Assembly: GCA_016647705.1 (NCBI GenBank)
Contig: CM028339.1
Span: 22,556,803-22,620,802 of the forward strand
Reading direction: 5' to 3'
Source: Eucommia ulmoides
Lineage: Eukaryota > Streptophyta > Magnoliopsida > Garryales > Eucommiaceae
DNA: 64,000 nt
Positions 24,801-38,040 of the stretch are shown here, piece by piece. Each line of letters opens with the position of its first letter. Positions within the stretch are counted from its first letter, which is position 1. The translations under genes and the position numbers were made by a program. A model generated the notes under the pieces. It did no database searches and was not told the DNA's origin. It worked only from the letters and a program-made list of their open reading frames with translations.

Positions 24801-27800
24801 AATATCATTCACATACATTGAAATGATGCACTGATCCTGAGGATGACGATGAATTAAGCATGTATGATCTGAGGGACATTAGATAAACCCCATAGTAATG
24901 ATTATATCATTGAAACGACTGAACCAAGTTTGTGGGGACTACTCAAGTCCATAGAGGGATTTTCAAAGGCGACATACTTACCCCGAATACTCCCCCTGAC
25001 CTAAAAACTTGGTAGAGGATCCATGTAAATAGTTTCAGACATATAGCTATTGAGGAATGCATTTTTGATATCGAGTTAGTGAAGAGGCCAAGAATTGGAA
25101 GCAGCCAAGGATACGAGGAGGCGAACTGTAGTCAACTTTGCAACAGGGGCAAAGGTTGCACCGAAGTCAGTGCCCAGTATATAAGTGAACCCTTTGGCAA
25201 CAAATCTTGTCTTGTATCGATCAATGGAACCATCTGCTAAATGTTTCACAGTGAACACTCACTTATAGCCAATTGTCCGCTCACTAGCAGGTGGATGAAC
25301 CAGGTCCCAGGTTTGATTTTGCTGAAGAGCATCCATTCCGCTTTCATAACAACCACCAACTTAGGATTCTGGAGAGCCTCATGAGCTGAGCGAGGAAGTG
25401 AGACTGAATCAACTTGACCAAGGAAGGATTTGTATTGATTCAAGAGACCCTTAAAAGGCACATTCTGGCAATTAGGTGACCAACACCACTTGAAAAAGAA
25501 GATAGAGGGAAGAGGTGAAACGTTCACGGGGAGGAACAAAATTAGACTATGGGAAATGGTGATATACCTCAGTCCAAAGAAGATACTAGCAAGGGATCTG
25601 GGTCCAGTAGCAAAAGAGAATCCTCCGTGGAGAACTACTCAATAGTCTAGCCAAGGGAGAGCAAGTGGTTGAAAAGAAGGGTAAAGATCTAGGATTATGA
25701 CATCCACAGAGTGGTGGAAGTGACTGAGTGATAGGATCATAGCACATATATTTATTGGACATGGAAGAATACCCAAAAAAGACATACCCGATAGCCTCAT
25801 CATCTAGCTTGGTACTGGTAAGGCTATGATTTTGGACAAAACAAGTACACTGAATGACTTGTGGTACGATAGGAAAGAGATTAGTATCTAGTTGGAGAAT
25901 GGGCATGGGTGCTTCGCCTTGTTAAACACAACTGGGGTGCGATTTACGAGGTATGCAGCAATAAAGACGACCATGTTCCAAAAACATTGTAATGGTGTTA
26001 GGAAATGATTCTGATAGGAGAAGGTTCCCCATACATGAGAGTGAATAAGGTCAAGTGAACTAGTCCCACAATGCATACGAGGAATATATGAAGTGCGAGT
26101 ATGTTTTGACAATGCACACACCACAAATGTAAATTTCAAATTCTTGTAAGCTTCATTTAAAGATGGAAATAACCAATAGAATATTGAAAATTTGCATTCC
26201 TGCTTATTGAAAATTTACATGTTGTTAACAGAAATGTCACTAGTCTGAAGTTTGAAAAGAACAAAGAGAGGTATCAAAGGCTAGTAAGGTGGAAGCTTGC
26301 ATACTAGACGAATGCACTGTTGAAGAAGGAGGATACCCGAAGTAGTAGAGTCCATTGTGCTTATACTCCTTGCCAAAATTTTTCCTCGAAGTCAGGTCCT
26401 ACAAGAAATAAGGTCGATAAGAAAACGTCATCACAATTAATATTTTTAGCAAGACTACTTACAGATAAAATATTATAGGCAAATTAAGGACAGTGAACAG
26501 AACGAAGATTGATATCTGAGGATAAGCAGGCATCTCCTTGACAATGGAAAGGAATGGAGGTTCCTTCGGCGATACAAACAGACTGGTCAATGGAATTGAT
26601 ATGAGAGGTTATGGTGGATAACTCACCAGTCATGTAAGTATTGGCCCCAGAATCCAGAAGTCAAGTTGGTTGCCCTGACTTACTATGAAGAGCGATAGAA
26701 GTACTTGTAGCAGGAATTGCCGTGGGGCCGGAAGACGAAATCACACCTAAGTTTGGCTGTAGCTGAGCAATTTGAGCCTCAAGTTGACTATAATCTGGTG
26801 GGGTTGGAGACAGTTTTGGTGGGAATAGAGGTAGGTGTCATTTCAAGCACAATGCCAAAACGAGGAGCACCTTTCCCTCGTCCACTTCTGCGGTTCCGAG
26901 AGTCTATTGCTTCAATTTGGGGTGGAGATGAAAACAATACAGTGAAGTGATCGATCTTCCGATGATGCTGACAATAAGGACAGTTAACAATTGGGCAAGA
27001 ACTAAAGGGAGCAGCAAAGGCCATTTGCTATAGGACTAGAAGAGTGGGCTTAGGTGCTTTCAAGAGACGTCGTCGTTCATCACCATCCACAGTTGCAAAT
27101 GCCTCGTATAGGGAGGGAATTAAATTTTATTTGAAATCGAGTTCGAAGATTCTCAAATTCAGATTTTAAACATATCAGGAATTGATAAGTCCAACAACGA
27201 TTAAGGCATTTTGACTCAACAACAACATCATTTCGGAAGTCACTCAAAAGGTTCGTGCTGAGCCAATTCCTCCCATCTAGTATGGAGATACCCAAAGTAC
27301 TTAACAACTGATGAGGTTGCCTAGGAGTCATGAGAGATTTCACGACTGATCTCCAATATTTTGGAATCATAGTGTGCATGAACATACATATTCCTCAGGA
27401 CAGTCCACTACCCATAGACCGTCTCATGATCCATGAACATATTATAGATGTGGTCCTCCATTGAGTTGAACATCTATCCCAAGATGACATAGTTGTCTGC
27501 ATCCAACTGAAAAAAAAAAATTGGGATCAGTTTTGACTAGCGGCGCGTCATTTTCCAAAGTCCACCCGGTCTTGCGTTTTCCACTAAGATAGAGGGAAAA
27601 CGAACGGGACTAGGCATGGGAATTCTTCTTGTTCAATAACACACTCGTGACACGCAGAGCCTGTGCATTTGGTTCACGAGAAACAATAGTCGACTAAATA
27701 TTTACTTTCTTTCCACTAGCCATGGAAACTGATTACAAGATACGATGGGTGGAGAAAAAACAGACGGAGACTGTAGGGTACCAACTGGTACCAAAAGAAC

Positions 27801-30800
27801 ATTAGAGACATGAAGAGGCAACTGGACACTCAGTGATCTGGATGACGAGGAAAGAAAAAGCGACCATTTTCTAGTACGTCAGAATCGACAAAGGCAGCAC
27901 AAGCGGTTGGACAATGCTGCTAGTTTGCAGTTAGGGCAAGGCTGCGAGATGGCGACTGCTTGGACGAAAGTTGCGGGGCAACGACTGTTTGGACGAAAGC
28001 CGCGAGACTACGACTTTTTGGACGGAGGTTGTGAGACAGCGGCGGCTTGGATTGGGCCTGTGAGGTAGCTGCAGCGAGGTCTGGGTGTTTGAATGACGCC
28101 GGTGGTGGGAGCTGGAGGTTCAGGCAGCGGCGGTGCGGTGCTTAGGGTTTGAAGGTTGTGGGTGTGAGGGTTCGTTTTTTTTTTTTTCTCTTTGGCACTG
28201 GGTACCAAAAAGAATATAGGAAAATAATATGTTGGGGTTAATTGCTTTTTGGTCCCTTTTACTTTGGTCTTGTTTATTTTAACCTCTCTACTTTAAAAAC
28301 TTACGTATCCTCCTTCTACTCTTGACTAAAGAGAAGCTCACATTTTATTAAAAAATATAAAAATAAAAATAAATTATTTTTTATTTTATTATTTTTAATT
28401 TAAATTTAATATTTAAAGGTAATAGACTTGAAAAACTAATATTCTCTCTCTCTCCAGTTCTATTTCTCTCTATACTTCTATTTTTCTTTTCTTTTTTAAT
28501 AAAGGTAAATAAAATAAAAAATTAAAATAAAGGCTAATTTTGTCCATTTCATGTAAAATATAGATGAAAATTTTATTTTCACCCATTTTTTAGCACATTC
28601 GGCTAAGTTAATAATAAAAAATAAAAAGAAGATGTTAGTTTTTGAATTTATTATAAGTAAAAGGGGGTAAGTGTATGTTTTTAAAGTAGAGGGGACAAAA
28701 TGAAACAAGATCAAAGTGCAAGGGGGTAAAAGGCAATCAACCCAATATTTTGTCTTATTCCGTTGAGGCTATACTCCCCGGATTGTATGGCCCTAGCAAT
28801 AGGTTTAACAATGAAGAAAATCACCCCTAATAAATTGGTTAATAAACAGAATAAAAGAAACTAAATATGATGATGCCTTTTGTGTTAATTGAACATTGAA
28901 TGAATGGAGTTGTCAATTTCTTTAAGTCAGCCTGCGGATCCAAATCAACCGTCAAAATGGAAGGTCCATACTTCATACGAACTCCTGTAGGTCGCATCTT
29001 ATTCATAGTCCCACTGTACTTGCTCCTTTGAACTCTTTCTTCAAGTTCTTCTCACCACAACCCTCTTGGAACGGTTTCCATGCTGATTTTGAAGTGGCAG
29101 AAGTCATTTGTTCATATATGATATTTCAGCATTTCTGTGATCTTCTTAGATTTTTTCGTAGTAACTCAGTTATTACATTCACAATTTGAACAGTTCATAT
29201 TTTAATTTAATATCTCCTGCAGATTCAAAGCAACAAAAAAACGTGTTCTATATCTTAAACATCCTCTTAAAGTAAAAGAATAAGTTTAGTGATATGTGTT
29301 TCCCAAGTTTTAAGTCACTCGTAGGATCGTAACTGACAAAGTTAACCCAACGTTGAAATCTAAACCTGAACTGGAGGTGGTCATATTTTGATGTTTATGC
29401 TTCATCATCATATTTCACTTTTGAAGGACTGATTTATTTATTCTTAATATGTTCTTATTATTCTGTGTTTGCATTAAGTTTTGCTACATAAATTTTTGAC
29501 TTGTCTATCTTATCACTTTTGGATTTTCTAACCATTTTCCTGGCAGTGCAGAACTTTGCAAGCTCCGCTGTTTCCCACCTGTAGCACTGGTTTGGGATAC
29601 CACATCAGGTCTCCACATATTTCCAAATTTGTATTCTCAAACAATTGTGGTGGATTCTTCACCGGTACTTTGGAGTTCAACTCAGGGTTCTGATAAGACC
29701 ACTGTCTTGTTGCTGGTATGATAACCCAACTTAACAAGCTTTTTGTATCCGTTATAATGTTAGCATTTATCCATTGTAACTGTCAGTCGCACTTTATTGA
29801 TGTACCCCCCCCCCCCCCCCCCCCTCAATAATTTAAGGCATTAACTGTGCTTTCTGCAGGCAGACCCACATTGTTCTTATAGAACTACTGTTGCCGTGTC
29901 TATCACTGCTGCCGCTGGCAGATTCATGCTTTTATACTGTTCACAGGTAACTGTCTGAACAAACTGTCCTGGATGTGGTTTTCAGCTTTAACATTTCTTT
30001 TCTCCTGTTGTCCTTTTGTCCTCCTCACCCGCCCAACACCCCTGAAAAAAACGTAAGAAAGCAGAGGAGGATAAGTTAGAGGGGCACTTGCTTTTGCACA
30101 AAGTGCTAAAAGCATTGTTGTTCCATATCTGTCGATCAAAGATGGGTCTCAAATTTCCTAGCTTTTGATATGTGACTGTCTTCTTTTTTCTCCTGGTAAC
30201 TGAAAATTGTATAAGAAACAGAGTACACGAATACAAGGGGCACATAATTTGGCATGTCGGGCACGTCCAACAAATAATGTAACAATAAAATATTCTGACA
30301 CACATCTTGTACGGACACTTCAACCTCTAGGCGTATCCATGATTCCAAGGTTGACATTTACCAAATTCTTAAAAGCAGACTAACCAATTTTTTGGCTTTC
30401 AAGTTTCAATGAAATGAAATCTTCATTTATTCAAAATATTGGTACTTCTTTGCAATTGGAATAAATGCTAACTCAGCCCTTCACATCGAGTATCAGCCCA
30501 TGTTTTGGGATATACTTTAGATGAAAACCATAATCCTGGAAATTTATTGAAAGGATGTAAGAACTATGAAATATCCCACTTGCAAATTGTGTGTGTGTAT
30601 TTGTGTGCCGGAGAGAGAGAGAGAAGGGTCTTGTGATTCCCGAGTTGTTAGTTATATGTCTTGCATTTATTTGAAGCTAAAAATAATTAGAACTAACAAA
30701 GAATTCCTTGTTAGTCTTGAATGTGGTCTATGGATTATTTTAGATGATGTAGAATCTCTTTTATCACCTTGGGTTAGATCTAATAGTTTTTGGATTATCA

Positions 30801-33800
30801 GCTATACTTTCATGTTTTTTTTCTTTTTGCGCCATGCAGATTATTGGTTTCTCCATTGCTGTTGTATTCTTCGCTTTGATGCGGCAAGCACATGCATGGG
30901 AGCTTGATCTGCCTATACCTTCAGTGCTGTCAGCAGTGGAATCAAATTTGAGAACTCCATTACCATTTTTTTTTCTTGCCATTTTACCAATTGTTTTTGC
31001 CTTGATCTTTTCCTGCCTAAGTTTTCAACCACTTCCTCCAGTCATAAGCTTTTTTGTTGCCTCAATACTTTGCTACTTACTTGCAAATGGGTCCATCACC
31101 ATGATTATTTTGATATCCCAATCGGTCTTCTACTTGGCTGCCAGCATACACGTTTTCATTAAGAAACGGTTAGTAGGCTCTCCCTAAATCATGTGATCTA
31201 ATCATGTGGACATGAGAATTGCTTCTCATAGTGAACCACTTTCATCTTGAGACATAAGAAGTTTTGGGTGATTGTCTTCCTCATGGAACCAGTAACTAGA
31301 GTAAGAAACGTTTTACTTTAGTTCAAAGGTAAAAATCATTTAGTGGGAGAAGGCATATAAATGTAAATGGCATCAATACTGCCATGATATCTCCAGGTTT
31401 CATATCAATGAGTAATAACTGCTCCTTTTTGTCCTATTTGTGCACGAGGAATAGCTGTCATTTGGTTATTCTTATCATTCAGCTACCCCTGCATATTGCA
31501 CTTCAATTATCTTTATTTATTTGCGATATATGTTACTTGTAGGATATTTGCTACCTGCATCCTGTGACTTGTAATTACATCTGCTCTCACTGTATTTCTA
31601 AGTTCCAATTATGGGAATTGACTCATGTTGGATGTTAACTGATCAAGTTACACTATGATTTCCACGTATTTGTATTTAGAAATATGAGAAAACCTACAAG
31701 AATCACTAGGGGAGAAGGAAAGACACACTCCTCTTGGGGATGGAGGTAACTTTGTGGGATTAAGGAGTCAGGAGGAAACGGGGTTTCTCCATTGCATCTT
31801 GAATGTAATGATGTTTCCAGATTTTCTGAGAAAAATAACTTACTGCATATGAATATCGGGTTTTATTGAAGTTTTTGAAGTTACAGATTTGTGGTTAATT
31901 CACATCAAGATTCTACAAGCTGAATGTGTTACAACCTGTCATCTTCTAGCTTTGTGTCTTCATGTATTTGGTTGGAGTTTGGAGTCTTCCAGCACAACTT
32001 TGTTTAGAATTTCCTCCTTCCACTTGGTTACCTCTCAGATTGGGACATTAGCTGAAGGAAACTGGTAGACCTTTATGCCCGTTACATTACTGCATAGATC
32101 CATGTAGAGGAAATTGTTTCATGATCTACATCTTGTTAGAATCTTTGGTAGTTACTAATTGATCTCCCTCTTTTGTTATTGGTCTAATTTGCAAAATAAT
32201 TCTCATTGTGATGATGAGGGACAATGCTTGCATTCTTCTTGTTTTTTGAGCTTGCAGTCTTTCCATTTATGAGAATCTATCTTCTATAAATTTAATGAAT
32301 TCTAGAGTGCAAGTATTTTTTAAGAGACCCTTCTTATAAGCTAAAAGGTGATTTCATCAATTTCAGGTGGCAAGTGCGAGAGAGGAACTTTTCTTTTATG
32401 TTTCTCCATTGGTTCCTCAATCTTTCGTCTGGTTTATTGTCATTTAAGGTAATTTCTCATTTCTGGTGCTCTTATATAACTTGTAGCTGATGATCGTAAA
32501 ATTGGACTATAATAGAACCACAGGTGATCAATTTTTCTTTTTCTGTTTGGGTTATTGTGCAAGTTGAAATGATGAGTTGAATGTCCCTACCCTCTCAAAT
32601 TACGAGGGCTGGGATGTATTAGTGCACCTGCTCTCTCTTTCTTTCTTCACTGCGCCCGCCCCCCCCCCCCCCGTTTCCTGGGCATCAAACACCAACTGAA
32701 ACATCTCATTGATTTGACATGATTAATTCATGAAACAGGTTATGAGGATCATAAGAGGCAACCCATCACTTGTTACAGCGTTAGTTGCAATTACATTGGT
32801 GTGCGTTGTTCATCCAGCCTTCGGTCTCTTTGTGTTGCTCTTATCGCACGCTTTGTGCTGTCATAATGCATTGTCCAGGTATTTCCAGATTGATGCCTTT
32901 CTTGCTGATGTAGATATTATTAACTATCCAGTTTAATCTGTGAAATAATTTTTTTAGGTGTTACAATATTAATGTTAAAGTTCATGCAAAGTGTAAACTG
33001 TCCTGTATGACATAAGCTAGTGAAGCAATCCATGCTTTGCCTGTTATACTGGGAAAAGATTGCAACTGAAAAGAGAGCGTTAAGATTAAAGTGCCATACA
33101 GACAGATGCCCCCATTGTGAATGACTTGTGCAAAAGGATATATTTCCGAAGTAATTTTTCTCTTTCCAGAAAAAAGATATTGTCAAAAATTCTTTCCCTT
33201 GGATCACAAGAAATCAATCCAGAAGGCTTCTTGATCTGATTTTCAACTCATGGGCATCTACTGAACTGTTCTTTCTAAAAGTCTTTCGAAATCACTCAAT
33301 GAGTACTCTTATATTTTGAGAAGGACTCATAAGCCATTTTCTCTGAATTCCCTATCCCTCTCGCAGAGTTACTAATGGATTGAGCGCCATTCCACTCCTT
33401 GAACTTGAAGTAAAGAATGATTTTTGATTCCAATGGAATCAAAGTTTTTCATTCCATTGTTTAACCAAGCGAGAGAATGAGAATTAGTGGTGGAATTGTG
33501 ATTCCATTCCACTTTGATTCCATCCAAACATGTCGAAAGGGCATGTTTGCTTCGCGTTCTAGATGGTATTCTCTGTTTTTCTAAAACTCAATTTTCGAAA
33601 ACAATTTCCCAAAGCTGAACCGAACAGCGCCTAAACTTGCGAGAATGTTTTGATTGGGAGAACAAGAGCTAGTCAATATGGTTGTATATGTTACCAATGT
33701 TATTCTTCCATATTTGTAAGAATCACAGACATGGGAAGCGGTAATGGCGGGACATAGACACGGCGAAATGCCAAATTTTAAAATGTCAATTTCTTGTTTA

Positions 33801-36800
33801 TGTATATGTATGTGTTTGTGTATGCTAGAAGTATTTAATATTTCACAGGTCATGTTGACATTTTTTGGTAGTTTCCCCATTCCTTTTATTAATCTATTAA
33901 TTAGAGCAATATTCTTCTTTATTTAGTCTATCATTTTGGCAATATAATGGAGTGGAAAGCTCTATGTATCATAACAATACAATAAAAATAAATCTCTTCC
34001 TCTCTTATATCGTTATATATATATATAATAAATGGTCATGCACGTCAAATTACTGAAGTAGTCATAAAAAACAGAAACTAAAGTTCAAATTTCTCTAAAC
34101 ATAAGTGTCATTAGTACAACAGAAACTAAACATAAAAAAATCTACTCTCTATTTATTGCTCACTTGATTTAGCCTACTAACACCACTGGAGGTCATTAAC
34201 TGAAGATACAATCCAAGGAAAAGAGATTTGTAGGTGGATACGTGTGTCCTTGAGTATCGAAGAAGTTTTCAAACAATAAATTAATTATAAAACATTAGGA
34301 CAGGGATCTTGGTGTGTCCACAATGTGTAGGATACGGATACGTGTCGGCAAGGTTTTAAATTGCGGTGTATGGTTACGTAACCGTAATGGTCGCGGTGTA
34401 ATGGTATCGGGAGTATCGGCCTATCCGTAATGGGAATCGGGTGTTCGTGAATTTTTTAAAATCACCATAAAATCTTCAAAGACTCAGTAGTTGTAATTGA
34501 TCAACTCATTTAACCCTTAATAAACACATTGTAATAGATATTATAACATTTAACTGAATATTCAACACATTTAAAATATAAAAAAAGACGAAAAATAGAA
34601 ATTAAGAATTGTCATACTGAACACTTTTAAAAGAATAAGATAATGCACAACATTTAGTAAAAATATGTTACATATAAACATAATAGGCAAAAATTGTTTG
34701 TAGGACTGAAATTAAACCCAATATGGGCATAAATTTAAAATATGTCTAAAAAACTTTTAGATTTTCCCAAAAAGGGAGAAATCCCGTTGTTTTGATGAAA
34801 AAATCCTGCTAGAAATGCTTGGATCTGGTCGAAAATGGAGTGAAGGGCTTGATTCTGGTCAAAAATATAGTGGAGGAGGGCTCAATAGCTTGGATCTGGC
34901 TGAAACTTGGATGGTTTGGTTGGAGGAATGGGAAAGGGCCGGGTGTAAGGAGAAAAGTGAGCAAAAAGAGTTGTCTGGACACAAATATGCATAATTGGCC
35001 GTAACGGCCATTAGTCCCGTTACAGGTGTGAATCGGTCTGCGACTAATTTGTCGGCCCGTAATGGTAACAGAGGGCTAAAACTCCGTTACGTTTTGGCCG
35101 TTACGCTACGTAACAAGTGATACTTAAATCTAGATCTATTTTTGTGATATGAAATCTTTACTCACCATAGGAATATATTAGAATATTTCTCTATTATATA
35201 TTGAGGTCTACTTCAAAATTTCTGGTTCCGTGGCAATTTGTGCTGCTCTTCTTGTTTCAAGTCGTGAAATTTTCCTTGGCTCATGGTAACATTGCCCCTA
35301 CATTACCTTTTCTATATCCCCCAAATGTTTAATATTATTTTCAAATGAATATCATTTGCCGTTTTATTTAATATTATTTTCGAATGAACCTCATTTGCCG
35401 TTTTCTCCATCTATCATAATTTTCAATCCATTTTTTACCAATGTAATTAGAGGGTGAGCATTGGCTACAATAATAAGATTGCGCATTTGTGACTTGAAGG
35501 TTCCTGGTCCAAATCTTAGAAACAAGCTCTTTGTGTGCAAGGGTAGGGCTTTGTACAATTGATCCTCCCCAGACCTCGCAATGACAGGAGCTTTCATGTA
35601 TTGGACTAATATTTTTTTTTCTCTCTCTCTATTAATGCAATTGAGAGCTGTATTGAGTGCTTCTAGTTTAACTCCAATGTGACTACGCCCTAAAGTTACT
35701 TTTTCTCTCTTTGTAAACAGTTTTTTGACAACTTCCTTTCGCAGCCATGCCCAAAGTAAGGAGATATATGATTCCAGTAACAAAAACCATCTAACGTCTG
35801 AGAATTTTGTACTCAAATATGACGATGGACCCAACAAGCATATTCCTTTGGGTGAAAATAGTTCCAGTAGCCCAGGCTCCGCAAGAAGCTATGCAGATAC
35901 ACAGTTAGAGATCTTTCACCACCAGCATGGTTTGTTGATTTTGCATCTTATTGCAGCTGTGATGTTCGGTCCCTCACTTGCTGCTTGGCTGCAGGTATGA
36001 ATCCCTTAAAATTATTATTATTATTCTTATTATTTTGTGGCATCCTCATCCCTTGATAATAAATTACATATTATTTTTAGGGTTAATTAATTTTTGCATC
36101 CTATTTTTTAGTCATAGTGTTAACTAGAATCCTATTGATTTTAGTAATTAATTTTAAACTTTGACCATTAAGTTATTAGTTATGAATTGTTGTCATATTT
36201 TAATAATACAATTTCAGATTCAGTATTATAAATAGGACTAAAAATTACGTCTTCAAATTGACGTACCTAAAATTTACACAAATTACAAAAATGAGATGAC
36301 TACGAATTTCTCTTATTTTTATAGAATCCTACATGATTAACGCCGGAGGATTTTTGCAAACAAGTTAAACTTTAACTAGAAAAAACTGATTATGCACACA
36401 GAAGATTCTTCACATGTAGAAAAGATAAATCAACATGGCTACATATGGTTGGGACTCAAAATAATTTCTGGTTGTTATCTATTAATTTCTTGAAAGACTC
36501 TCATGGTTCATTTGGGTGAGGTATGTGAAGGTATTTCATTTTGAGAAGTATATGTGCACATTGCCCCATAATTATTATTATCTTTGTGTCATCATACTCT
36601 TACTTAGGATTTGGTTTCATGGAATTGGAGCTTTAGAATTGGCATTTTTTGGCTCACGTAAAAATCTAAAAATTTACATGCGTACATTTGCCACTCCATT
36701 TCTAGGACTTTTCAATTATATGCTACCAAACGCTACCTAAATGCATTTTTGCATGTGTGCACGCAATAAACTACGATATTACATGCTTCTGCGTATGTGT

Positions 36801-37325
36801 ATATATCTTCCAAGTGAACTTGCTTCACAAAGCCAAGTTCCATTGTCATTTTTGTTTTTCGCTGAACCTTAGATTTGAAATTAAAAATGAAGGCATGCAA
36901 AAATCTTAAAAATAAAAAAAAAGTCCAATTTTGTGCGATCAAACGCCTTCTCAATGCATTTAACATTGCACATTCTTTTTTTGTGGTTGCAGAGAGTTGG
37001 TACTGTTCAGAGCCTTCCATGGCTATTGGATTCATCACTCTGTATTGGTGTCATCCTCCATGGAATCTGCGATTCAAAACCAGAATTCAACTTCTTCTTC
37101 TTTCCACTATCATGGGTCCCCCGATGCGAGCTAAAGCTGAGCTTTGCGTATCTGTTAGCCGGATACTACTCCTACCTTTCGGGCCTGGAATTGGCTCCGT
37201 ACCGAGCTTTTTATGTGATGGCTTCCCTTGGATTTGTTTCGTTTGCTTTTAGGATCATAGACAGAAGGAACAGGGAGAAAGGTGAGGCAGTTTATAGCAC
37301 CAGAAAGCACTCCCACAGACACTAA
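14203..37325 (+). CDS. PGAP1: GPI inositol-deacylase PGAP1, 18 exons
   Basis: The enzyme removes the acyl chain from the inositol of GPI anchors in the ER. Exons: 14203-14493, 15407-15655, 16461-16651, 16753-16924, 17757-17894, 17970-18159, 18373-18518, 18980-19156, 19325-19435, 21501-21620, 22555-22711, 29552-29715, 29860-29946, 30840-31168, 32367-32448, 32739-32878, 35721-35994, 36993-37325. All borders are GT-AG and all phases agree, giving 3351 nt (1116 residues), about the usual plant length. An N-terminal membrane segment (residues ~10-30) is followed by the lipase region, with VLFIPGNGGSYKQ (~85-97) and the nucleophile motif VGHSMGG (Ser ~213). Several hydrophobic segments fill the C-terminal third. 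Intron 11 (6.8 kb) holds an antisense copia element and intron 16 a SINE; neither touches an exon. The ATG at 14203 fits the conserved start MQGLRAKFKVG. Confidence 0.95.
17349..17603. mobile_element. small TIR element in PGAP1 intron 4
   Basis: The ends are TCAATGTTGTAAAAGGCG on the + strand and TCAATGTTGTGCATGGCG on the other, in a 255-bp element. The interior is rich in GGCG/CGCC and AGGC words. The intron 9 repeat ending at 20352 has the same terminal sequence (TCAGTGTTGTAAAAGGCG). Confidence 0.6.
19735..20352. repeat. related GGCG-rich element in PGAP1 intron 9
   Basis: It has inverted GC-rich arms (CCTAGGCTTGGGGCGTAA near 19850, TTACGCCCCACGCCTTAGG near 20268) around an AT-rich centre. 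The right end matches the intron 4 element. The left end is less certain. Confidence 0.5.
21690..22468. mobile_element. TIR element in PGAP1 intron 10
   Basis: Perfect 14-bp inverted ends TGAAGCACGGACAC and GTGTCCGTGCTTCA, 779 bp, no ORF of note. The interior includes a TA microsatellite at about 21781-21845 and a second set of GTGTCC-rich words near the right end. No target duplication is obvious. Confidence 0.7.
23792..28870 (-). mobile_element. degenerate Ty1/copia retrotransposon, antisense in PGAP1 intron 11
   Basis: Domains appear in copia order on the minus strand: gag from about 27723 (ASGKKVNI, then VLLNKKNSHA and SGKRKTGWTLEN), protease LDSGANTYMTGELS near 26650, integrase pieces CALSKHTRTSYIP and FIAAYLVNRTP (26100-25900) and DDEAIGYVFFGYSS (near 25790), reverse transcriptase DRYKTRFVAKGFTYILGTDF (25215-25160), and RNase H SSTEAEYRVMAQGMGTCELL near 24200. 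A polypurine tract lies at 23997-24010 and a methionine-tRNA-like primer site (TGGTACCCAGTGCC) at 28206-28193. LTR remnants flank both ends (23792-23996 and about 28207-28870, the latter split by a MITE). Many stops and frameshifts make it non-functional. Confidence 0.9.
28235..28743. mobile_element. MITE inserted in the copia LTR, 9-bp TSD
   Basis: The ends are GGGTTAATTGCTTTTTGG on the + strand and GGGTTGATTGCCTTTTACC on the other. Flanks AATATGTTG (28226-28234) and AATATTTTG (28744-28752) match at 8 of 9 bases. The other LTR of the same copia element keeps the empty site AATATTTTG at 23811-23819. A 9-bp duplication suggests a Mutator-type element. Confidence 0.85.
29805..29824. repeat. C20 homopolymer in PGAP1 intron 12
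   Basis: Twenty C residues lie 35 nt before the exon 13 acceptor. Shorter C runs lie at 32659-32672 (intron 15) and 57257-57269. Confidence 0.9.
33538..33634. mobile_element. small hAT-like MITE in PGAP1 intron 16
   Basis: Inverted ends GGGCATGTTTGCTTCGCGTT and TAGGCGCTGTTCGGTTCAGC are similar in the style of plant hAT MITEs. It is about 97 bp long, non-coding, with no clear duplication. Confidence 0.4.
34352..35129. mobile_element. TIR-like element rich in CCGTTACG in PGAP1 intron 16
   Basis: The two ends are loosely inverted (TTTTAAATTGCGGTGTATGG against TTTAAGTATCACTTGTTACG) and both subterminal regions carry GGTTACGTAACCG and CCGTAACGGCC words. The 61-codon ORF inside resembles no known protein. 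Confidence 0.45.
35453..35633 (+). mobile_element. tRNA-derived SINE in PGAP1 intron 16
   Basis: The body (GAAGGTTCCTGGTCCAAATC, then GTGCAAGGGTAGGGC, CCCCAGACCTCGCAATGACA, GGAGCTTTCATG, ending in a T tract) matches the layout of the plant Au-type SINE. It is flanked by imperfect direct repeats AATGTAATTAGAG (35440-35452) and AATGCAATTGAGAG (35634-35647). It ends 74 nt before the exon 17 acceptor. Confidence 0.75.
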
Positions 37326-37640
37326 TAACACAACTTGAGATTTCTTTTTTCACTACAATTCTCTCTCTCTCTCTCTCTCCCTCCCTGGATTTGTGGAAAT
37401 TTCATTAAAATTGTGATTTTTTTTTTTTGATATACTAGTGAGTTGTAATCTGGAGATATGGCTTCAGTCGCCTCAATTTGGCAATTCGATTTTGTATTTT
37501 TATTATTTGGGCGTTTCGGTGGGCGAGTCGTAGTTTACCCTTAATTTTAAGAGTACCATGGGCAATTGCAACTTATGTTTTAGTCCCGCATATTAAAAAA
37601 TGCAGAAGACCTAATACACACGTCTATATTCGCGCAGTTA
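37326..37640. other. PGAP1 3'UTR and downstream
   Basis: Follows the stop codon. It contains a CT microsatellite near 37360-37384. No canonical AATAAA stands out. Confidence 0.5.
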
Positions 37641-38040
37641 TATATAACTAGTTTGTGTGTAAAATACTTGTTAGATGTAACAAATATTACTGTAATTTGT
37701 AACATATAACTAATTTGTGTGTAAAAATTTGTTAAATGTAACAAATATTATACCATGTAATTTGTAACATGTAATTAATATTACAAAGCATGTAATTAAT
37801 ATTAAACTAATTTATGTTTAATATTTGTTAGATGTCCCAAATATTATACAAATATATGTAATTTGTTACGTGTAACTAATATTACACAAGTATATATGAT
37901 TAATATTACACAAATATATATAATGTAGTTAATTAAATAGATATATGTAATGTAGTTAATTAGTAAGTTGTAATTAATATATATAATATAGTTAATTATT
38001 AAGTAATAATTAATTTTAGTTACATTTAACTAATATTCAT
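37640..38040. repeat. degenerate AT-rich tandem repeat
   Basis: Repeated words such as TGTAATTTGTAACATATAAC, TTTGTGTGTAAAA and GTTAGATGTAACAAATATTA recur about every 70-75 bp and decay into TAATTAATATTACA variants to the right. No ORF. Confidence 0.65.

Noticed and set aside
35391..35837. 148-codon minus-strand ORF
   Set aside because: It spans the SINE and runs antisense through PGAP1 exon 17; no homology is evident.
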